From Opitutia bacterium (GTDB lineage: Bacteria > Verrucomicrobiota > Verrucomicrobiia > Opitutales > Opitutaceae): a stretch of 64,000 bases of DNA. The translations under genes and the position numbers were made by a program. The notes below the pieces were generated by a model, which was not told the origin of the DNA, did not search any database, and saw only the letters and a list, made by a program, of their open reading frames with translations. The stretch spans positions 124,001 through 188,000 of the forward strand of contig JACPPI010000007.1 in NCBI GenBank assembly GCA_016190985.1. Direction: 5' to 3'. Shown one piece after another: positions 59,429 to 64,000 of the stretch; within the stretch, counting starts at the first letter, position 1; the number at the start of each line of letters is the position of its first letter.

Positions 59429-61210
59429 CTAATGCTTCGCGGCGACCACCGGTCGCGCTTGGGTGGCCGCGATCCAGCCGTCGATCACGGTCTCCAGCAC
59501 GGCGAGCGGGAGGTTGCCGCTTTGCAGGAAGACGTTGTGGAATTCCTTGATGGAGAATTTCGCGCCGAGGGCCTGCTGCGCCCTGGCGCGGAGGGCGAGA
59601 ATCTTCAGCTGGCCGACCTTGTAGGCGCAGGCCTGCCCGGCAAAGACGACATAACGCTCCGCCTCGGAGGCCGGGATGCCGTAGTCGATGACCTGCTGGC
59701 GGGTCCATTTCTTGTTGTGCAACCCGGTATCAACGACGAGGCGGCGGGCGCGGAAGAGTTCGGCATCAAGCTGACCGAGCAGGCCGACGGGATCGCCTTC
59801 ATACCAGTTATTCTCGGTGGCCAGCTGCTCGGCGTAGAGCGCCCAGCCCTCGGCGTAGGCGGAACCGCCGCCGAAGATGCCGTCGCGTCGGTAGCGGGGC
59901 AGGCTGGCGGTCTCGCGTTGCAGCGCGATCTGGAAGTGGTGGCCGGGGATGGCCTCATGATAAACCAGGGTCCGCATGCTGACGATTTTGAAAGTCGGGC
60001 CGGGCAGCGGCGCCCAAAAAATGCCGGGGCGGGACCCGTCCTTGGCCGGCCCGGTGTAGTGGGCGGCAGCGGTCTTCTCCGTGAACGGCGGCTCGCGTTT
60101 CACGACACAGGGGGCCTTGGGGCGGAGGTCGAACACGGCTTCGGAGCGTTTCAGGGCGTCGGCCAGGAGATCCTCATAACGCTTGATCAAACCGGCGCGC
60201 GGCTCGGGTTCGGCCGCAGGCTGGAGGCTGAGGTTGAGTTTCTCCATGCGGGCATTGATCGACCCCTCGGCGTAACCCAGCTGCTTGAGCAGACCGTCCA
60301 TCTGCGCCTCGATGCGGGTGACCTCGGTGAGGCCGAGCGCGTGGACCTCGTCGGGCGTCATATTCGTGGTGGTGAAGCGGCGGAGAGAATTGGCATAGGC
60401 TTTGTCCCCGCCCGGCAGGCGCCAGAGGCCGGCATCGCTGGTCGTGTGGGGCAGTTGGTCCTGCAGCAGGGCCTGGGCGCGCCGGAAGGCCGGGATGATC
60501 TGCCCGGCCACGGTTTTTTCCGCGGCGGCGACAAAAGCGACGCGTGCCTCCGCGGTCACTTCCTGCAGCTTGCCGGCGCGCTCGTCGAGCGAGGCGACGA
60601 GGACATTCTTGGCCGGGGGGTCGGCGAGAAAGCGTTCGAACTGCCCGAGGGCGGACTTGGTGATGAAGTCCGGCATGAGGAAGCCGCGGGTGGCGGCGTC
60701 CTTGGCCTGCGCGATGCCTTCGTCCATCTGGGGGGCGACGAGCTCGAGCCGCGCGAGGTAGTTTTCGATGTCGCGCTGGTGGCGAATCGGGTGCGTCTGG
60801 CTGAGGAAATTGACGAGGCTCACCTGCAGGCCGCCGAACTGGCTGAAGATAAAATTAAAATCCGCGAACGGCTCGGAATCCACGCTGCCCTGGAGCGACC
60901 ATTCGATGACGGCCGCCGAGATGCGCTGCTCGGGGTCGAGCCGGGCGCGGTCGAACCGCGCGATTTCGGCGAGGGCGGCTTTGGCTTTTGCGACCCGCGC
61001 CGCGCGGTAAGCCTTGGTGATGGGCGTGAGCTGGCGGTCGAGGGCATCCTGTTCGGGGCCGCTGAAAAACTGGGTGGCGGTGGCAGCAGTCGGGTTGGTC
61101 CGCATGATCTCGGCGGTGAGGGCGTCGGCCCAGGCGTCGAAATTTTTGTCGGCGGCCAGCGCAGGGACGGCCGTGGCGGCAAGGAGGGCGAACAGGCGGA
61201 GTAGCTTCAT
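59429..61210 (-). CDS. DUF885 family exported metallopeptidase-like protein
   Basis: A 593-residue protein with a signal peptide (residues 1-20, ending 'VPALA'). The DUF885 zinc-site pattern 'YHEAIPGHHFQIAL' is near residue 417 and 'AYAEGWALYAEQL' near 452, giving an HExxxGH-like motif and a downstream Glu. It probably cleaves peptides in the periplasm. ATG 61210 opens the signal peptide. Convergent with the LysR gene, stop codons 2 bp apart. Confidence 0.85.
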   Translation of the reverse strand: MKLLRLFALLAATAVPALAADKNFDAWADALTAEIMRTNPTAATATQFFSGPEQDALDRQLTPITKAYRAARVAKAKAALAEIARFDRARLDPEQRISAAVIEWSLQGSVDSEPFADFNFIFSQFGGLQVSLVNFLSQTHPIRHQRDIENYLARLELVAPQMDEGIAQAKDAATRGFLMPDFITKSALGQFERFLADPPAKNVLVASLDERAGKLQEVTAEARVAFVAAAEKTVAGQIIPAFRRAQALLQDQLPHTTSDAGLWRLPGGDKAYANSLRRFTTTNMTPDEVHALGLTEVTRIEAQMDGLLKQLGYAEGSINARMEKLNLSLQPAAEPEPRAGLIKRYEDLLADALKRSEAVFDLRPKAPCVVKREPPFTEKTAAAHYTGPAKDGSRPGIFWAPLPGPTFKIVSMRTLVYHEAIPGHHFQIALQRETASLPRYRRDGIFGGGSAYAEGWALYAEQLATENNWYEGDPVGLLGQLDAELFRARRLVVDTGLHNKKWTRQQVIDYGIPASEAERYVVFAGQACAYKVGQLKILALRARAQQALGAKFSIKEFHNVFLQSGNLPLAVLETVIDGWIAATQARPVVAAKH

Positions 61211-61300
61211 GGAGGAGACTGCCCACAAAACACTTTCATCGCCGAAGAGCTAGCCGAGAAAGTCCGGTCGGTGGAAAATAACATCTGGCGGTGACAGCCG

Positions 61301-61367
61301 GGGGAGGGGCCTTGGGCCCCGACTTCTTCTGGCGGCACAGGACAACCAGGGTCTGAGGCCCCTCCCC
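61301..61367. repeat. Inverted repeat before the DUF5069 gene
   Basis: ggggaggggcct (61301-61312) and aggcccctcccc (61356-61367) pair perfectly over 12 bp around a 43-bp loop, in the 210-bp gap between divergent genes. Confidence 0.6.
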
Positions 61368-61420
61368 TCAAGCCTGTCCTCCGGTCTTGCCTCGGTTTAC
61401 TCCTGTGCAAAGCTGGTTCC

Positions 61421-61870
61421 ATGCCCGCCGTGGAAGGTCTGCGTTCCCCCTACGATAAAAGCGCCGGCGGTCTGCGCCACCTCGGCCGCATGTTCGACAA
61501 GATGCGCCTGAAGCAGGCCGGCAAGCTGCCGCCGGACTTCGAGCGCAACTACGGCCTCTCCTTCGGCCTCGACGGCATCCTCTGCGGCTTTCTGGGCGTG
61601 AAGTTCGAGGACATCGAGGCGCGGGTGCAGGCGGGCGGCGCCGACGCGGAGATCGTGGAGTGGGTTTTTTCGCACGGGCTGCGACCCAGCAAGACGCAGG
61701 CCGTGGTCTGGAACGAATACATCCGCAAGCTGGGCTGGAACGACCGTGGATCCGCGGTGCTCGCCAAGGCCAAGGCCGAGGGCGGCTACGCCGACCGGCA
61801 CGACGTGGTGACGATCCTCGACGGCATCGAGGTCAGCGAAGGGCGCGAGCCGCCGGCTCAGCGGAGTTGA
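61421..61870 (+). CDS. DUF5069 family protein
   Basis: A 149-residue soluble protein with the DUF5069 pattern 'LRSPYDKSAGGLRHLGRMFDKMRLKQAGKLPPDF' (residues 6-40) and 'DGILCGFLGVKFEDIEARV' (50-68). Function unknown. Codon use is normal. It has its own upstream region and is followed by a double-hairpin repeat. Confidence 0.85.
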   Translation: MPAVEGLRSPYDKSAGGLRHLGRMFDKMRLKQAGKLPPDFERNYGLSFGLDGILCGFLGVKFEDIEARVQAGGADAEIVEWVFSHGLRPSKTQAVVWNEYIRKLGWNDRGSAVLAKAKAEGGYADRHDVVTILDGIEVSEGREPPAQRS

Positions 61871-61882
61871 TCAACCAGGAGA

Positions 61883-61940
61883 GTGGAGCGGCTTGACCTC
61901 ATGACGCTCGATTCAGCGCGTTGGGGGCAACGCGCTCCAC
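61883..61940. repeat. Double-hairpin intergenic repeat (GTGGAGCG family), copy 4
   Basis: Ends GTGGAGCG and CGCTCCAC; second hairpin agcgcgtt-gggggc-aacgcgct intact, first degenerate. It lies between convergent genes (stops 61870 and 61952). Confidence 0.8.
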
Positions 61941-61951
61941 CCGCAAGGCGG

Positions 61952-62416
61952 TCACTTCTTCCGCGTGAAGACCGCCGGTTCGCCGTAGAGCGCGGGGTTG
62001 GCGAGGTTGGCGGAGATGAGTTTCTGGAGCGCGGCGCGGCCCTTGGTGCTTTCTGGGACGACTTTGGTGCTGACGGTGCGCACGGTGAGCTGCCGGCCGT
62101 CGGCCGAGAGCGTCGCGGTGAGATAGGTGTGGAGCCGGTCGTGGTTGAGCTCCTGCACGCTGAGGAAGGCGGTGCCGGCGAAATCGGAATGGAAGGCGGT
62201 GTAGAGGTCGTGGTCCATCGCCACGACATAGGTGCCCTCGTCGAGCTGGCGGACAACCAGGGTGCCCTTCCCGTCGTCTCCGCCGAGCCACACGCCGAGG
62301 AGGCGCGCGTCGACGTTGCGCGTCGGCCGGGCCGTGAGCGGCACGTCGTAGTTGCAGCCGACGAGAAGGAGGGCGGTGGCGACGAGGAGGCTGGCGAGGG
62401 AGAATTTCGGTTTCAT
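61952..62416 (-). CDS. Small lipoprotein of unknown function
   Basis: A 154-residue lipoprotein with a clear lipobox ('LLVGC', Cys near 21). The mature part looks like a small beta-barrel ('GVWLGGDDGKGTLVVRQLDEGTYVVAMDH'), similar in style to lipocalin-like lipoproteins. No family assigned. The start overlaps the stop of the toxin gene by 4 bp (ATGA), an odd coupling of a lipoprotein to a toxin-antitoxin pair. Confidence 0.75.
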   Translation of the reverse strand: MKPKFSLASLLVATALLLVGCNYDVPLTARPTRNVDARLLGVWLGGDDGKGTLVVRQLDEGTYVVAMDHDLYTAFHSDFAGTAFLSVQELNHDRLHTYLTATLSADGRQLTVRTVSTKVVPESTKGRAALQKLISANLANPALYGEPAVFTRKK

Positions 62417-62724
62417 GTTGGTGGCGAGACTGTCCGGTCGCGCCAGTAGTAGGGCGCGCGTTTGGCGTGGGCCACGGCATTGATCCAGATGACGTCGGCC
62501 GTTTCGAGGCAGTAGAGCGCAAAGGGGAAGCGGGGCAGCACGACCTTGCGGTGGCCGGATGCCGGGTGGAGGGGCCACGCCTCCGGGAATTCCTGAATCA
62601 ACCTTGTCGCATGCTCCACCGCGGCCAGCAGTTCCAGCCCGAGCCCGCGTCTCAGCTGCTCGTAATACGCCATGGCGGCATCGAGTTCGCGTTCCGCCTC
62701 CCGATGGAGGAGATGCCGTTTCAC
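62413..62724 (-). CDS. ParE/RelE-type toxin
   Basis: A 103-residue protein of the ParE/RelE superfamily ('REAERELDAAMAYYEQLRRGLGLELLAAVEHATRLIQEFPEAWPLH ... RKVVLPRFPFALYCLETADVIWINAVAHAKRAPYYW'). The helical hairpin plus C-terminal 'FPFALYC' and 'AVAHAKR.P.YW' are typical of ParE toxins. Coupled to the antitoxin by an ATGA overlap. Activity (gyrase poison or mRNase) cannot be decided. Confidence 0.88.
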   Translation of the reverse strand: MKRHLLHREAERELDAAMAYYEQLRRGLGLELLAAVEHATRLIQEFPEAWPLHPASGHRKVVLPRFPFALYCLETADVIWINAVAHAKRAPYYWRDRTVSPPT

Positions 62725-62951
62725 GAGTGCCGCTTCCGCAACTCGGCGAACACTTCGCTGGCGGGGCGGCCTTGCGCCCGGCCCGAGCGGACTTCCTCCG
62801 CCCGGCGGATCAGCTCGGCATCCCAGGCCGGTGCGGCATCGGCCTCAGCCGGGCCATCCAGGGATTCCAGCAGATAGCTGGCCAGTTCGGCGCGGTCGGC
62901 GGCCGAAAGCGTGGTGAGCTGCGGCTTCAGTTTTTCAGCCAGGGCGGTCAT
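62721..62951 (-). CDS. Addiction-module antitoxin (TIGR02574-like)
   Basis: A 76-residue protein of the addiction-module-component family ('LSAADRAELASYLLESLD' near 15-32, 'WDAELIRRAEEVRSGRAQGRPASEVFAEL' near 43-71). It would bind and neutralise the toxin encoded next; the two genes overlap by 4 bp. Its start codon coincides with the stop of the truncated methyltransferase frame. Confidence 0.87.
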   Translation of the reverse strand: MTALAEKLKPQLTTLSAADRAELASYLLESLDGPAEADAAPAWDAELIRRAEEVRSGRAQGRPASEVFAELRKRHS

Positions 62952-63301
62952 GGGTGAAGGCTAGCCGGGAAGACCCGACGGTCAAGACGGAGGATGGACG
63001 CAAAACGGGGAGAGTTGTTTGCCCACGGATGGCACGGATATGCACGGAAGGGCGGGTCGGCGAAGATCAGATCGAACACGCCTTTCGGATGCTTCGCTCG
63101 AAGGGTGTCCATGACCTCAAGGCAGTCGCCATGGTAGAGGTAGAGGCCGCAGGCGTCGTCACGGCAGGCGAGCTTGGACGGCTGGAGAACGTCCGGGCCT
63201 TCGGCGACGATGGCATCCTCGGGCCGAAATATGGCGTCGTAGTCGGGATAGATGGCCTGCGGCAGGCGCGAGGACTTCTTGCTGGCGGGCTTCTTCGGCA
63301 C
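62948..63301 (-). pseudogene. DNA methyltransferase gene, truncated after the DPPY-type motif
   Basis: A 117-codon frame from a GTG at 63301. The first 84 residues match the N-terminus of N6-adenine/N4-cytosine DNA methyltransferases: 'LYLYHGDCLEVMDTL' near 53-67 and catalytic 'FDLIFADPPF' near 76-85. At this point (about 63046) similarity ends abruptly; the remaining codons (RAYPCHPWANNSPRF) come from a CCGTGCATATCCGTGCC-type repeat. The rest of the enzyme is missing, so it should be inactive. Its position upstream of the toxin-antitoxin genes suggests a decayed defence locus. Confidence 0.8.
63016..63046. repeat. CCACGGATGG-type repeat at the methyltransferase break
   Basis: cccacggatggcacggatatgcacgga, built from 10-11-bp CACGGAT units, a divergent relative of the ACCACGAATGG repeats at 15274 and 15685. 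It coincides with the truncation point of the methyltransferase. Confidence 0.65.
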
Positions 63302-63348
63302 GCGTTGATCGGATCGATCCGGGGTTGGAAAGGATCAAGGATAATTAG

Positions 63349-63379
63349 CGATAGGCTGTAAGCGGTAAGCTGTAAGCCG
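63349..63379. repeat. Short tandem repeat GGTAAGCTGTAAGC
   Basis: Overlapping units (aggctgtaagc, ggtaagctgtaagcc) in the 195-bp gap between the methyltransferase remnant and hppA. Apart from this and the hppA terminator, 63302-63496 shows nothing recognisable. Confidence 0.45.
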
Positions 63380-63438
63380 GGAACCCGCCGTCGCCCTTTG
63401 GGCTATGGCGAGGCGCCTTTTATCCCATGAAAAGCGAA

Positions 63439-63462
63439 AGGCCGCGGGGTGAGCCGCGGCCT
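63439..63462 (-). terminator. Rho-independent terminator of hppA
   Basis: A 9-bp stem aggccgcgg / ccgcggcct with a 6-base loop; on the minus strand it is followed by TTCGCTTTT, 35 bp after the hppA stop. Confidence 0.8.
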
Positions 63463-63496
63463 CGGGGAAGTGGTCGGCGAAACGGCGCCCGGCGAA

Positions 63497-64000
<504 letters not shown>

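Noticed and set aside
62948-63301. Truncated methyltransferase considered as part of a working restriction-modification system
   Set aside because: The C-terminal half is missing and no restriction endonuclease gene is near.

Overview
This is a GC-rich, gene-dense bacterial chromosome segment. Gene content points to the Verrucomicrobiota, most likely the Opitutaceae (Opitutus/Lacunisphaera relatives). The pointers are a large TonB-dependent receptor with an 'EEVVQLEKFIATGSRF' entry into the plug, a GxxExxY gene inside 'ACCACGAATGG' repeats, LytTR two-component pairs, a rhombosortase with its target lipoprotein, and a membrane-bound pyrophosphatase. This assignment is inference from gene content; no rRNA or tRNA gene is visible to fix it. 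Shine-Dalgarno sequences are weak throughout, so starts were chosen by family N-termini, ATGA overlaps and signal peptides.

Layout. 1-3925 (-): a lipid-modification operon (desaturase, FAD amine oxidase, DUF1365, CFA-synthase-like enzyme running off the left edge). 4053-9446: TetR regulator with a palindromic operator, DUF3016 protein, thioesterase, glycine-rich RRM protein, family-4 uracil-DNA glycosylase, DacA-type carboxypeptidase and an FKBP isomerase. 9517-14237: RarD-like transporter, a small exported protein, a LytS/LytTR pair preceded by phased repeats, and a YciA-like thioesterase. 14330-20018 (+): deoxyribose-phosphate aldolase, two aldehyde dehydrogenases (the second without its catalytic half), a POT transporter and a small membrane protein. 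This run is interrupted by a GxxExxY nuclease-like cassette bounded by 33-bp inverted repeats. 20205-24421 (-): YdeI-like protein, M1 aminopeptidase and a PfkB sugar kinase. 24618-28686 (+): a LytS/LytTR pair followed by a NatA/NatB-like exporter. 28891-34637: coiled-coil protein, ABC-F protein, EamA transporter and YyaL-type protein. 34751-38226 (+): a GAF-PAS-PAS hybrid kinase and its partner regulator. 38302-46079: NPP-type phosphodiesterase, SlyX, a DUF2442/DUF4160 pair with a frameshifted DUF4160, a coiled-coil membrane protein, an ADOP/MacB-like permease, and a MarR/DUF6428 operon. 46166-50745: divergent gamma-glutamyltransferase and TonB-dependent receptor. 50809-58310 (-): a tight six-gene cluster (rhombotarget lipoprotein, rhombosortase, LplT-like MFS, Aas-like acyltransferase/acyl-ACP synthetase, a GNAT/PLP-aminotransferase fusion, and a lipase). 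58524-64000: LysR regulator, DUF885 and DUF5069 proteins, a small lipoprotein, a ParE-type toxin-antitoxin pair, a truncated DNA methyltransferase, and the 3' part of hppA.

Repeats are the second theme. At least four families of palindromic elements occupy the gaps: a REP-like family ending GTGGGAGCG/CGCTCCCAC, a double-hairpin family ending GTGGAGCG/CGCTCCAC, hairpins with a TAATAG- or CAATAG-type centre between convergent genes, and the ACCACGAATGG repeats around the GxxExxY gene. Two palindromic insertions lie in frame inside coding sequences (the ABC-F gene and the YyaL gene). The strongest candidates for undescribed biology are the GxxExxY cassette and the rhombosortase/LplT-Aas/GNAT-aminotransferase cluster.
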